Of a DNA stretch of 64,000 bases, positions 34,911 to 44,759 are shown piece after piece; within the stretch, counting starts at the first letter, position 1; every line of letters begins with the position of its first letter. The notes below the pieces were generated by a model. That model ran no database searches. It had not been told where the DNA came from and was given only the letters and a program-made list of their open reading frames with translations. The stretch is from SZUA-265 sp965651905 (lineage in GTDB: Bacteria; Myxococcota_A; Polyangia; Polyangiales; Polyangiaceae), in contig CBFGUG010000034.1 in assembly GCA_965651905.1 (NCBI GenBank), positions 1 to 64,000 on the forward strand, written 5' to 3'. The translations under genes were made by a program, and so were the position numbers.

Positions 34911-35429
34911 ATGACCAACGCCAGCCAAGCCACGCCCTGGATTAACGGAAACTTGAAGATCAGTCGGAGCGCACTCGACGTCATCGAACACGCCGCGAAA
35001 GCTGCGTACGCTCGTGATGAAGAGGCTTGCGGCTACTTGCGCGGCCCCGTCGCTGAGCCGTCGTTGTGCGATGAAGCCGTCGAGCTCGAGAACATGGCCA
35101 ACAAGTACCACCAGATCGATCCCGAAGGGCATCCCCGCACGGGCCGTGAGTACTTCAAGATCAATTCGCTCAAATTCGAAAAGGCCATCCACGCGAGCGA
35201 CGCCGAAGCGCGCCCCGTGAAAGTTTTCTTCCACTCGCACCTCGATTGCGGGGCGTACTTCAGTGAAGAAGACGCGGCGAGCATGACGAACGGCGGACAG
35301 GGCGACCCGGCGTACGCGCTTGCGTACTTGGTCACCTCGATTCGCAAGGGCGAAATCGAGGAACACAAGCTATTCATTTGGGATGGCTCCGGGCGGTCGT
35401 TCGTCGAGAGCCCCTACCAAGCCGTCTGA
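34911..35429 (+). CDS. mec: JAMM metallopeptidase releasing cysteine from CysO-Cys
   Basis: 172 aa. It has a complete JAMM/MPN+ zinc motif, HSHLDCGAYFSEED (HxH-x7-SxxD). In mycobacteria, Mec+ cleaves cysteine from the C-terminus of CysO-Cys and frees the carrier. The sequence matches that family (ACGYLRG, YFKINSLKFEKA) with no extra domain. It is the last gene of the operon, 109 bp past cysM. With MoeB, CysO and CysM it completes the cycle from activated serine to cysteine. Confidence 0.9.
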   Translation: MTNASQATPWINGNLKISRSALDVIEHAAKAAYARDEEACGYLRGPVAEPSLCDEAVELENMANKYHQIDPEGHPRTGREYFKINSLKFEKAIHASDAEARPVKVFFHSHLDCGAYFSEEDAASMTNGGQGDPAYALAYLVTSIRKGEIEEHKLFIWDGSGRSFVESPYQAV

Positions 35430-35631
35430 CCGCTCGCGCGAAGCTGCTTGCCGAATCGTTTCAGTGGACGCCTTTTCGAGCAGGTGATCCGTTCTGGTTC
35501 GAACCAAAGCGTGAGTCGGCGTAGGCCAGCCGCACGGCTACCGAATCGTCAACATCACATGCACGGTGGCTTGCTTGCTTCTTCGACGCTAGGGTCGCAC
35601 CGAACGCAGTCACACTTGTCGAAAGTCGCTG

Positions 35632-37797
35632 ATGGCGGATCTGAATCCCCACCAAAGAAAAGCAGTCAAGACTCTCTCCGGGCCGCTACTGGTGCTCGCA
35701 GGCGCGGGTTCGGGCAAAACCCGAGTCATCACTTTTCGCATCGCGGAGCTGATCAAGAGCGGGATCAAACCCGACAGGATTCTCGCGGTCACGTTCACCA
35801 ACAAGGCCGCGCGTGAGATGAAAAAGCGTGCGTCCGCGCTGCTATCCAAGCGACGTCGAGGGCGCGTAGCGCCCGAGATTTCGACCTTTCATTCCCTGTG
35901 CGTGCGCATCCTGCGGCGGCACATCGATCAGCTGGGTTACCCCAAAGCGTTTCCGATCTACGACAGCAGCGATCAAGACAGCCTCGCGCGCTCCGCACTG
36001 CGCGACATTCGCGTGAGTGCCGACAAGCTTCGACCCGGCGACTTGCTTTCTCAAATCTCGACCTGGAAATCTCGCGGCTTGCGCCCGGAGGCCGCCGAGC
36101 AAGTCGCGAGTAGTGATCGGGAACTACTCGCCGCACGCGCCTACGAACGTTACCAAAGCTCACTCAAGACCTGTGGCGCGCTCGACTTCGACGACTTGCT
36201 GCTGTGCACCGAAGAACTGTTCACCAAACACGCTGACGTCAGATTCGCCGAAGCATCGCGCTTCGATCATCTCTTGATCGACGAATACCAAGACACGAAC
36301 GCGCTGCAGTACCGCATCGTCAAGGCTCTCGCGGCGCAACATCGCAATCTATGTGTCGTGGGTGACGACGATCAATCGATCTACGGCTGGCGTGGGGCCG
36401 AAGTCGAACACATTCTCAGCTTTGCCAAAGATTGGCCCGAAGCCACGGTCGTTTACCTGGAAGACAACTACCGCTCGCGGGAAGCGATCTTGGGACTCGC
36501 CAACACGCTCATCGCGCACAACAGCCAGCGGCACCCGAAGGTGCTGCGGGCGGCGCGCAAAGCTGGGGATCCCCCGCGTTTCTGCCGCTTCGACGACGAA
36601 ACCGCAGAGGCTGAAGCGATCGTTCGCGAGATCGCCACCATGGTGCAGCGCGAGTCCGCGGATCGGGTCAAACCGAGTGACATCGCGATCTTATTTCGGA
36701 CGAATGAACAGCCGCGGTTGTTCGAGCAGGAACTGCGTCGCAACAAACTGCCGTACGTGCTCGTGGGCGGGATGTCTTTCTACGACCGCAAAGAGGTGCG
36801 GGACATCTTGAGTTACATGAAGGTGCTCGCGCACCCCGCCGACGAAGTGGCGCTGCTGCGCATCATCAACACCCCTTCTCGCGGCATCGGCGACGCGAGC
36901 GTGCAAGTGCTGCTCGCGCGCGCCGTCGAGCAAGGCCGCCCGTTGTGGGAGGTGCTGCCCGACGCTGAACACCACCCCGACGTCAATCACGCGACCACGG
37001 GCCGCATCGCGTCGTTCATCTCGATGATCGAGGAATACCAAGAATTGCTGCAGCACGAGTCACTCGTCGAGGGCGTGCGCAAGTTGATCGGGCAGATTGG
37101 CTACAAGCGCGAGATCGAACGCCTGTACAAGAGTCCAAGCGACGTCGAGGCACGCTGGAATTCCGTCGAGGAGTTGATCAACGCGGTCGGTATCTACGAG
37201 GAGCGTTCCGAACACCCGACGCTGCGCGGATTTTTGGAAGAGACCGCGCTCTCTGGACGCGAAGACCAGCGCGACGACAAGGACAAACCGCAACAACAAG
37301 CCATCACGTTGATGACCCTGCACAGCGCCAAGGGCCTGGAGTTCCCACGGGTGTACCTGGTCGGACTCGAAGAGGGGCTGCTCCCCCATCGTCGCTCCCT
37401 GGTCGACGGCGGGGCGTCAATCGCCGAAGAGCGGCGCCTGGCGTACGTCGGCGTGACCCGCGCTCAGGACCAGCTGACGCTGTCCCTGGCGAAACAGCGG
37501 ATGAAGTGGGGCAAACCGCGACCCACGATCGTCAGTCGGTTCATCCCCGAGATGCGGGGTGACAGCGAAAAGGCCAAGAAAATCGCCGAGGCAGCGCAAG
37601 AGCAGTTGGCCGAGCTCACATTCGAAGGTCCCCCTGGGAAGGGCACCAAGAAGAAGCCCTCTCGCGCCACTTCTCCAACCCAATCGAGCAAACGAGGGGG
37701 GCGGAGCAAGGCGACTTCGGGAGCCGCCAAGGCGGGTTCCAAGACCCAAACGAAACGGCGCGCCTCCAAAGCCGCCAGCGTCGGGAGCGGCGGCTGA
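35632..37797 (+). CDS. UvrD/PcrA/Rep-family superfamily 1 DNA helicase
   Basis: 721 aa. An ATP-driven 3'-5' DNA helicase for repair or replication restart. Motifs in order: Q-motif start LNPHQRKAV, Walker A AGAGSGKT, TFTNKAA, DEYQDTN (Walker B), GDDDQSIYGWRGA, TLHSAKGLEFPRV and VGVTRAQ. The C-terminal tail (about 60 residues) is Lys/Arg/Ser-rich. Which of UvrD, PcrA or Rep it is cannot be told by eye. It is preceded by 202 bp without a recognisable gene and followed 154 bp later by menG. Confidence 0.93.
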   Translation: MADLNPHQRKAVKTLSGPLLVLAGAGSGKTRVITFRIAELIKSGIKPDRILAVTFTNKAAREMKKRASALLSKRRRGRVAPEISTFHSLCVRILRRHIDQLGYPKAFPIYDSSDQDSLARSALRDIRVSADKLRPGDLLSQISTWKSRGLRPEAAEQVASSDRELLAARAYERYQSSLKTCGALDFDDLLLCTEELFTKHADVRFAEASRFDHLLIDEYQDTNALQYRIVKALAAQHRNLCVVGDDDQSIYGWRGAEVEHILSFAKDWPEATVVYLEDNYRSREAILGLANTLIAHNSQRHPKVLRAARKAGDPPRFCRFDDETAEAEAIVREIATMVQRESADRVKPSDIAILFRTNEQPRLFEQELRRNKLPYVLVGGMSFYDRKEVRDILSYMKVLAHPADEVALLRIINTPSRGIGDASVQVLLARAVEQGRPLWEVLPDAEHHPDVNHATTGRIASFISMIEEYQELLQHESLVEGVRKLIGQIGYKREIERLYKSPSDVEARWNSVEELINAVGIYEERSEHPTLRGFLEETALSGREDQRDDKDKPQQQAITLMTLHSAKGLEFPRVYLVGLEEGLLPHRRSLVDGGASIAEERRLAYVGVTRAQDQLTLSLAKQRMKWGKPRPTIVSRFIPEMRGDSEKAKKIAEAAQEQLAELTFEGPPGKGTKKKPSRATSPTQSSKRGGRSKATSGAAKAGSKTQTKRRASKAASVGSGG

Positions 37798-37951
37798 GAT
37801 GACGGCCGGATCTTGCCACGGGCGTGCGACGAAACGCGCCGCCCACCGAGCCAAGGCGCTGCTTGACAGGGATTTCTGGGAGACCTAAACGGACGACAGC
37901 CAATGCCGGCCCGTGGTCGACCACGTTGGAAACGCCGGCGTCCTACTACCC

Positions 37952-38701
37952 ATGACGTCCCCGATCGACAACAGCACGAGCGCCCCCCTGGCTGGCTCGG
38001 GCGCCATGTTCGACGGCATCGCAGGGCGCTACGACCTTCTCAACCGTTTGATCAGCTTGGGTGTCGACCAAGGTTGGCGGCGAAAAACCGTGCAGGCGCT
38101 TCAGCTACCAGCCGCTGGCCGCTGCCTCGACCTGGCTACGGGCACTGCGGACTTGGCACTGTTGATCGCTCGCACGCACCCCGAATGTCGCGTGATCGGC
38201 GTCGACCCCTCGACGAAGATGATGGACGTCGGGCGCGACAAGGTTGACGCCGCAAAGCTTTCGTCGCGGGTCGAATTGCTCGAGGGCGACGCCCAGCAGC
38301 TCGACTTCGACGATTCGACATTCGACGGCGTGACCATGGCGTTCGGGATCCGCAACGTCCCGAATCGCGAGCAGGCTTTGCGAGAGATGGTCCGGGTCAC
38401 GCGAGCGGGCGGCAAGATTGCGATTCTCGAGCTGTCCGAACCGCGGTCGGGCGTCCTTCGTAGTTTCGCCCGCTGGCACATGCACCGCGTCGTCCCGTGG
38501 CTCGGTGGGTTGTTGTCTGGTAGTCGGGAGTACAGTTACCTGCCACAAAGCATCGCGGCGTTCCCGCCGCCCGATACTTTCGTCGAAATGATGGAGCGAG
38601 CGGGCATGCGTGACGTGAGTGCACGAGCGCTCACGTTCGGGGTCTGCCACCTCTACGTCGGGACGATTGCTCCACCCGACGAGACCGGGGGCGCTCCTTG
38701 A
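37952..38701 (+). CDS. menG: demethylmenaquinone methyltransferase
   Basis: 249 aa. It adds the final methyl to make menaquinone (or methylates the ubiquinone ring in other bacteria). The UbiE signatures FDGIAGRYDLLN, LDLATGTADLA and IRNVPNREQALREM are clear. The start at 37952 was chosen by homology (MTSPIDNS). The next gene starts inside its stop codon (TTGA), so it is the first gene of the men operon. Since the neighbours are all men genes, the product is menaquinone. Confidence 0.95.
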   Translation: MTSPIDNSTSAPLAGSGAMFDGIAGRYDLLNRLISLGVDQGWRRKTVQALQLPAAGRCLDLATGTADLALLIARTHPECRVIGVDPSTKMMDVGRDKVDAAKLSSRVELLEGDAQQLDFDDSTFDGVTMAFGIRNVPNREQALREMVRVTRAGGKIAILELSEPRSGVLRSFARWHMHRVVPWLGGLLSGSREYSYLPQSIAAFPPPDTFVEMMERAGMRDVSARALTFGVCHLYVGTIAPPDETGGAP

Positions 38702-40071
38702 CGCAAGGGGTTCAGCTGGAACGCGATCCACTGGAGCGGCGGGCACGTAGCGCACCCGACGGCGACCTGTGGATCTCGGTGCCCGCGCCGCGCATCGAGG
38801 CTGAGCAATTGATGCAACGGGGTAACGCCAGCTTCATCTGGTCATCTCCTGCGGCGCCAGGCGCCCCCATCGCAGATGGCACGCAAAGCTGCGTGGGTTT
38901 GGGTGTGGCGCGCCGTTTTTACGCCAACGGCGAAGAGCGCTTTCGGCGCATCGAGCGAGAAGCAGGGGCCGTACTCGGCCGCGTGCGCGAAGTGGCAGAC
39001 GCCCCGCGCGCGCCGAAGCCTCGCGTGTTCGGAGGGTTCGCGTTTCAGCCTGGTGGATGCTCCGCAGCACCCTGGGAGGGGTTCTTCGACGCGCAGTTCT
39101 TTCTGCCGCGCATGCTTTACGTCAGGCGCGACGACTCAGCGACGCTGAGCGTATTCGTGTCAGCGGAACAGCGATCTCGAGTCGAAGGCGCGATCCGCGA
39201 GCTCCGTCAGGTCGCCAGCGAACTCGAAACGACACGGGGCAGTGACCTCGGAAAACCCTCGGAAGCAGAACACCCCCAGTCGATTCGAGCCGACGCCTGG
39301 TCGGAAATGGTCGAATCAATCCTGCTCGGGATCGCCAGCGGTGAGTACGAGAAAGTCGTGGCTGCGCGACGCAGCACGCTGCAGTTCGCGACACCGATCA
39401 GCGTGCCCGCGACGTTGCGCGCCCTGCAACACAGCCACCCCAGCTCCACGCGTTTCGCATTTCGGACCGATCGCGCGACCTTTTTGGGTGCGACTCCCGA
39501 GCGTTTGGTCTTGCGACGAGGTAACGCCGTTTTCTCAGAGGCGCTGGCCGGCACGTTCAACCGCAGTGAACAGAGCGCCGCAGAGCTGCGCAATCCCAAG
39601 GAAGATGCCGAACACCAAGCGGTGGTCCGAGCGGTAGTGGCTACGCTGCGACCATTTTGCAGCAAACTCCAATATCCCGACGAGCCTCAGCTGTGTCAGC
39701 TCAAGCATCTGCTTCACCTGCACACACCCATCAGCGGTGAGCTGCGCAATCCAGACCACGTACTCAGGCTCGTACGCGCGCTGCATCCCACCCCAGCCGT
39801 CGGCGGCGTGCCGAATGACGCGGCGATGGCTTGGATCGAACAGAACGAGGTTCATCCACGCGGCTGGTACGCTGGCCCCGTAGGGTGGTTCGATGCCGAC
39901 GGCGATGGCGACTTCAGCGTCGCGCTGCGCTGCGGGGTGTTGGCGGACGATCGAGCTTACTTGTTCGCGGGCGCGGGTATCGTGCGCGGCTCACGTCCAT
40001 TGGCCGAATACGCGGAAACCGAGCTCAAGTTCCGTACCCTGCTAGGTGCGTTGCGCACCCAAGGGAGCTGA
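38698..40071 (+). CDS. menF: isochorismate synthase
   Basis: 457 aa, TTG start overlapping the menG stop. It converts chorismate to isochorismate. The chorismate-binding signature is present: VFSEALAGTFN, KHLLHLHTPISG, HPTPAVGGVP, RGWYAGPVGW and CGVLADDRAYLFAGAGIV. The N-terminal half is a variable region. It is the second gene of the men operon; 90 bp separate it from menD. Confidence 0.93.
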   Translation: MTQGVQLERDPLERRARSAPDGDLWISVPAPRIEAEQLMQRGNASFIWSSPAAPGAPIADGTQSCVGLGVARRFYANGEERFRRIEREAGAVLGRVREVADAPRAPKPRVFGGFAFQPGGCSAAPWEGFFDAQFFLPRMLYVRRDDSATLSVFVSAEQRSRVEGAIRELRQVASELETTRGSDLGKPSEAEHPQSIRADAWSEMVESILLGIASGEYEKVVAARRSTLQFATPISVPATLRALQHSHPSSTRFAFRTDRATFLGATPERLVLRRGNAVFSEALAGTFNRSEQSAAELRNPKEDAEHQAVVRAVVATLRPFCSKLQYPDEPQLCQLKHLLHLHTPISGELRNPDHVLRLVRALHPTPAVGGVPNDAAMAWIEQNEVHPRGWYAGPVGWFDADGDGDFSVALRCGVLADDRAYLFAGAGIVRGSRPLAEYAETELKFRTLLGALRTQGS

Positions 40072-40161
40072 GCCAGCGCAGAGCACCGCTATCGCGGGCA
40101 GCGTGAAGGTCTCGGGTTGAGATGGAAACTCTGGACGAACTGATACCCCGGGAGCAAGAGC

Positions 40162-41943
40162 GTGGTTGAGCCCGGGGATCGCATGCCGCGAAATCTGCTC
40201 ACGCAATGGGCGCGTTTGTTGATCGGATCGCTCGCGGGCGCAGGCGTGCGTCAAGTGATCGTCAGCCCAGGGTCTCGCTCGACACCACTGACGGCCGCCG
40301 TGCTCGAGCGCCCCGACATGGACACGACCTGCGTGATTGACGAGCGCAGCGCGGGGTTCATTGCGCTCGGCCAGGCCAAACTGTCGGGTGACCCGACACT
40401 GCTCATTTGCACGTCGGGCAGCGCTGCAGCTCACTACTTCCCAGCGCTGATCGAAGCGGACGAGAGCGCCACACCATTGATCGTGTTGTCTGCCGATCGT
40501 CCCACACATCTGCAGCTGAACCGCGCGCCGCAGACCATCGAACAAGCGCAATTGTTTGGACGCAAAGTGCGTGCGTTCATGGACCTCGGCACACCAGCAG
40601 GCGACGACGCGGCCTTGCGTGGACTCGCACGAAAAGCCGTTCAAGCGGTTTCGCTCGCACGCTTCCCGCACGCTGGGCCCGTTCACTTGAACTTCCCCGC
40701 CGCCAAGCCGCTCGAACCCGTCGGCGCAGAGAGTGTTCAAGATGAACAATTGCAAGACCGCGTCTCGGCACTGTTGCGCGCTCCCGTTTCTGTGGCCCTG
40801 GAAGGACAGCTCACGCCTGGTCCCGCGGGCTTGGCGCATGTCGTCGAACTCGCCCGAGCCGCCAAACGTCCGCTGATCGTCGTCGGGCCGCGTGCGCCTC
40901 ACGAGACGAAAGCCACACGAGCCATCGCCGACTTGGCAGAAAGCTGTCGCTGGCCCGTGTACGCGGAGCCTGCAAGTCAGTTGCGGCAGCAAGGCTCGAC
41001 CAGCATGCTGTGTGAAGCCCTCGACGGCGTGTGGCGCACTCCTCGAGCCCGAGACTACGTTCCCGACTTCGTTCTGCAGTTCGGTCACCCCGCGACTTCG
41101 GGCGCCTGGTCGACGTTGCTCACCCAGAACCCGCAAGTGCCACGGGCAGTAGTTTGCGAGAGCGCGTGGTCCGACCCGCACAACTGTGCGAGGTTGGTGC
41201 TCCGCGCAAACGAGTACGAAACCGCTGCCCGACTGACCAGCGCGCTGCCTCCCGCCGACCCTCGATGGCTGACTCGACTGAAACAGGCCAACCAGGTCGC
41301 GCAGACCTGCATTCGTGACTGGCTGGGCGCACAATCTGCCCTGGATCCGCCACCCGAAGCCTGCCACGTGCAAACGCTGCTGCGCGAACTGCTGCCAGGA
41401 GACCTACTCGTCGTCGGCAACAGTCTGCCAATCCGCCTGCTCGACACCGTGTGTGAGCAACTCCCAGCGGACGTCCGAGTGCTCTCTCAACGCGGAGCGA
41501 ACGGCATCGACGGTCTGGTCTCGCTAGCCGTAGGTGCCGCGTGTTCGCGAAGCACGGGGCGCGCCGTGTTGCTGCTCGGAGACGTCAGCGCGCTGCACGA
41601 CATGGGCGGGCTATGCGCGCTTTCTGCACGAAGGCCCGAGCTGAGCTGCGTGATCTTGAACAACGGTGGGGGACGCATCTTCGAACACCTACCGATCGCT
41701 GGCCACCCTCGACTCGACGCATGGACGACGCCACACGACGTGAGGCTGTACGAGTTGGCCCAAGCGTTTCGAGTGCCGGGTGTGCGTGTCGATGGCGTCG
41801 GTGATTTGCGCGCGGCGTTGGCACTCGGGCGGCGCGATGGCGGGCCGCTCTGGATAGAAGCGCTCTGCCAACCCGACGGCGCGCGGCGTATGTACTCTGA
41901 GTTGACGCAGCAGCTCACCCAAGCTCTGCCTCCCGAGTCGTGA
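40162..41943 (+). CDS. menD: SEPHCHC synthase (2-succinyl-5-enolpyruvyl-6-hydroxy-3-cyclohexene-1-carboxylate synthase)
   Basis: 593 aa. A thiamine diphosphate enzyme that joins isochorismate with 2-oxoglutarate. Motifs: VSPGSRSTPL near the N-terminus, the Glu of DERSAGF, TSGSAAAHYFPALIEA, RGANGIDGLVS, and the ThDP-binding region GDVSALHDMGGL ... NNGGGRIFEHLP. The start is a GTG at 40162; the ATG at 40183 is an alternative. The stop overlaps the menH start by four bases (GTGA). Confidence 0.95.
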   Translation: MVEPGDRMPRNLLTQWARLLIGSLAGAGVRQVIVSPGSRSTPLTAAVLERPDMDTTCVIDERSAGFIALGQAKLSGDPTLLICTSGSAAAHYFPALIEADESATPLIVLSADRPTHLQLNRAPQTIEQAQLFGRKVRAFMDLGTPAGDDAALRGLARKAVQAVSLARFPHAGPVHLNFPAAKPLEPVGAESVQDEQLQDRVSALLRAPVSVALEGQLTPGPAGLAHVVELARAAKRPLIVVGPRAPHETKATRAIADLAESCRWPVYAEPASQLRQQGSTSMLCEALDGVWRTPRARDYVPDFVLQFGHPATSGAWSTLLTQNPQVPRAVVCESAWSDPHNCARLVLRANEYETAARLTSALPPADPRWLTRLKQANQVAQTCIRDWLGAQSALDPPPEACHVQTLLRELLPGDLLVVGNSLPIRLLDTVCEQLPADVRVLSQRGANGIDGLVSLAVGAACSRSTGRAVLLLGDVSALHDMGGLCALSARRPELSCVILNNGGGRIFEHLPIAGHPRLDAWTTPHDVRLYELAQAFRVPGVRVDGVGDLRAALALGRRDGGPLWIEALCQPDGARRMYSELTQQLTQALPPES

Positions 41944-42755
41944 TGCAAGTCCTCCTGCTGCACGGGTTTACGGGAGCTCCAGAGAGCTTCCTGTCGCTCG
42001 TCGACGCCCTGCCGAACGCGTGTGACGTGGTTGCACCAGCGTTACCCGGGCACACGGGACTGGGGATCCGAAACTCCGCCGAGCGCGTACGTTCAGCTTG
42101 GCGCGACGCAGCTACTCGCCCAAACTTCGATCCTGATTGGGATTCAGCGGCCAGCTTCGAGGAGTGCATCGACGTGTTGGCGGACGCGCTCGACGGCATC
42201 GGGTTCTCGCAGGGGTTGGTGTGTGGTTACTCCTTGGGTGGACGCATGACCCTGGGCTTGCTCTGCCGACATCCGCGGCTGGCACGCCGCGCGATCGTGG
42301 TGGGCGCACACCCGGGGCTGGACGAACCCGACGAACGGGCAGCGCGGCGCACTGCCGACAGCCGCTGGGTCCAGTTGTTGCTTCAAGACAACATCGAAGA
42401 GTTCGTGGAACGATGGGAGCGAACGCCCGTGTTGGACACCGCGGGCCGCGTTTCGGAAGCGGAGCTAGCCGTGCAGCGTGCCCTGCGCCTGCGCCATCGT
42501 CCCGCTGGGCTGGTGCGCAGCCTCGAAACCCTGGGCCTCGGTGAAATGCCCAGTTGGCGTCGAGATCTCGAGCGGATCCGCTGCCCCGTCACGTTCGTCA
42601 GTGGCGCGCTGGATACCAAGTTCACGACGCTAGCTCGCGAGATGGCAACACTCGTTCCGGGCGCGCAGCAGCTCCAGATCGATGCGTGCGGGCACAATCC
42701 AGTACTCGAACGTCCTCAATACTTGGCGGACGTGATAACCAGGCAGCTGTCGTGA
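41940..42755 (+). CDS. menH: SHCHC synthase, alpha/beta hydrolase
   Basis: 271 aa, GTG start overlapping the menD stop. MenH removes pyruvate from SEPHCHC. It is an alpha/beta hydrolase: LLHGFTGAPESF at the start, the nucleophile in CGYSLGGRM, and the catalytic His in ACGHNPVLERP. The position between menD and menA confirms the role. Its stop overlaps the next start by four bases. Confidence 0.93.
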   Translation: MMQVLLLHGFTGAPESFLSLVDALPNACDVVAPALPGHTGLGIRNSAERVRSAWRDAATRPNFDPDWDSAASFEECIDVLADALDGIGFSQGLVCGYSLGGRMTLGLLCRHPRLARRAIVVGAHPGLDEPDERAARRTADSRWVQLLLQDNIEEFVERWERTPVLDTAGRVSEAELAVQRALRLRHRPAGLVRSLETLGLGEMPSWRRDLERIRCPVTFVSGALDTKFTTLAREMATLVPGAQQLQIDACGHNPVLERPQYLADVITRQLS

Positions 42756-43678
42756 ACGCTTCCCCGACCATCACTGAGGTGCCGAGTTCGTTTCAGGCGT
42801 GGCTTTCGGCGACACGCCCCAAGACGCTGCCCGCCGCGATCGTGCCTGTTGTCGTTGGAGCGAGCTGCGCTGCGCACTTCGGGCAGTTGAGACCGCTCCC
42901 CACGCTAGCCGCGCTGTTCGGGTCGTTGTTGCTGCAGATCGGTTCCAACTTCGCCAACGACGTCTACGACTACGAAAAGGGCGCAGACACCGCTGACAGA
43001 GTCGGCCCGACGCGCGCGGTCGCCGCGGGCTGGATCAGCCCCGCTGACATGAAGCGAGGCATGTGGCTGGTGTTCCTCGCTGCCTTGCTGGTCGGGGCGT
43101 ACCTGACCATTGCGGTCGGGCCAGTCATCCTCGTCATCGGCCTCACGTCGATCGTCGCGGCTATCGCCTACACGGGTGGTCCCTACCCGCTCGGATACAA
43201 CGGGCTCGGTGAACTGTTCGTGATGATCTTCTTCGGGTTCGTCGCCGTGTGCGGGACCGAATTCGTCAACACCGGCACTGTACACGCTTTGTCGGTTGCG
43301 TGTTCCATACCCGTCGGGGCACTGGCAAGCGCAATACTCGTCGTGAACAACGTGCGTGACGAGCTCACTGATCGTCGTTCGGGCAAACGCACCCTGGTGG
43401 TGCGCCTCGGTCATCGAGCGGGCGTGGTCGAATACGCCGCGCTACTCGTGCTGGCCTACGTGATCCCCATCGTCATCGTCGTTGGCAAGTTGGCATCGGC
43501 TGCGGCATTGCTCCCGTTGCTGTCGGCGCCCCTGGCACTCTGGTTGCTGCGCCAGCTCAGGGCGCAGTCGGGTGCGGCACTGAACGGCGCCTTGGCACGC
43601 ACTGCGCAGTTGCTCTTGGTATTCGGGATGTTGCTGGCCGCGGGCCTAGCCTGGAGCAGCGTCAGTGTTGCGAATTAA
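42752..43678 (+). CDS. menA: 1,4-dihydroxy-2-naphthoate polyprenyltransferase
   Basis: 308 aa, GTG start overlapping the menH stop (GTGA). It attaches the polyprenyl chain to DHNA in the membrane. It has about eight hydrophobic helices and the UbiA-type Asp motif NDVYDYEKGAD, with the second motif NNVRDELTDRRSGK. The N-terminus ATRPKTLPAAIVPVVVG is typical. Its end overlaps menC by 14 bp. Confidence 0.95.
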   Translation: MNASPTITEVPSSFQAWLSATRPKTLPAAIVPVVVGASCAAHFGQLRPLPTLAALFGSLLLQIGSNFANDVYDYEKGADTADRVGPTRAVAAGWISPADMKRGMWLVFLAALLVGAYLTIAVGPVILVIGLTSIVAAIAYTGGPYPLGYNGLGELFVMIFFGFVAVCGTEFVNTGTVHALSVACSIPVGALASAILVVNNVRDELTDRRSGKRTLVVRLGHRAGVVEYAALLVLAYVIPIVIVVGKLASAAALLPLLSAPLALWLLRQLRAQSGAALNGALARTAQLLLVFGMLLAAGLAWSSVSVAN

Positions 43679-44759
43679 TCTGCGCCGTTCTGCGATCGAC
43701 GTTCCTGCGGGCACACTACGAAACGCCACGCGCGAGTGGGCGCGGCGTGAGAGTGCGCTACTCGAACTCACGCGGAATGGAGAGGTTCTCGGGCGCGGAG
43801 AAGTCACACCACTTCCAGGCTACGGGCCCGACACGCTGGAACAGGCCATCGCGGGGCTTCGAAACCTCGACGCGCGTCGTCTCGAGTCGACGCTAGCGCA
43901 AGCATCCATCGACCTGGACGAGTTCTCCCCGCTTCTCGACGAGTTGAGCAGCTCAGCGACGTTCGCACTCGAATGCGCGGTACTAGACGCCGTTGGCAAA
44001 CGCCGAGGAATACCCGTTTGGCAGTTGCTGGCTGACGACGCCTCGAACGCCGCACCGCCGCCAGACCCCTGTCAGCTGCGCACGCTTTCGGAAGTTGCAG
44101 CGCGCGAGACCGCACTGCGTGGATGCGCGAAGTTCAAAATCGGGCGCGACGTCCCTCGAGAGGTTGAAGTGCTGCGCCAGATCGCAGCACGTTCACCCGA
44201 ACTCTCCATTCGACTCGACGCCAACCGTTCACTGCCGCCTACGTCTATCGACGTGGTCTTGGCTGAGCTCGCCGCGCTGCAGCCCGAGTTCGTCGAGGAG
44301 CCGTGCCCGCTGAGGCAGCTTGGAACGCCTCGGCGCTTACCCATCCCCTTGGCGCTCGATGAATCGCTACAGTCCGAGCAAGATCTCGACCTCGTGCGCT
44401 GCTGGCTGAACGCAGGTCAGGTCACGGCATTGGTACTGAAGCCGATGGCCATTGGAGGCATCGCCAAAGCACTGCGTTGGTCGCGTGTCGCTGCGGCTGC
44501 AGGGGCGAAAGTGGTGGTGTCGCATTGTTTCGATGGTGCGATCTCGATGGCCGCCTATCGTCACTTGGCGCGCGCCCTGAGCGCCAACGCGCTGGCCCCG
44601 GGCCTCGCTGCTCACGCGGGCGCCCTACTGTGGAACGAGTTCGTCGTCGTGCCTGATGACCTTTCCAAACCCGGACTGGGGCTGCGGCAAGACCCAAACC
44701 CCATGATGGGTGGGCGTTCTGAGCCGCTCGCCGAGGAAAGTGGGAATGGCCTCGAGTGA
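43665..44759 (+). CDS. menC: o-succinylbenzoate synthase
   Basis: 364 aa, GTG start overlapping menA. An enolase-superfamily enzyme that dehydrates SHCHC. The catalytic KxK is in CAKFKIG, metal ligands in RLDANR (Asp), FVEEPC (Glu) and ALDES (Asp), and the second Lys in LVLKPMAIGG. The usual full length is 320-370 aa. The menE start lies within its last codons. Confidence 0.94.
   Translation: MLRINLRRSAIDVPAGTLRNATREWARRESALLELTRNGEVLGRGEVTPLPGYGPDTLEQAIAGLRNLDARRLESTLAQASIDLDEFSPLLDELSSSATFALECAVLDAVGKRRGIPVWQLLADDASNAAPPPDPCQLRTLSEVAARETALRGCAKFKIGRDVPREVEVLRQIAARSPELSIRLDANRSLPPTSIDVVLAELAALQPEFVEEPCPLRQLGTPRRLPIPLALDESLQSEQDLDLVRCWLNAGQVTALVLKPMAIGGIAKALRWSRVAAAAGAKVVVSHCFDGAISMAAYRHLARALSANALAPGLAAHAGALLWNEFVVVPDDLSKPGLGLRQDPNPMMGGRSEPLAEESGNGLE

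Noticed and set aside
35488..35505. GGTTCGAACC, resembling a tRNA T-loop, upstream of the helicase gene
   Set aside because: The flanks do not form a 5-bp T-stem and no acceptor, D or anticodon arms can be drawn around it.
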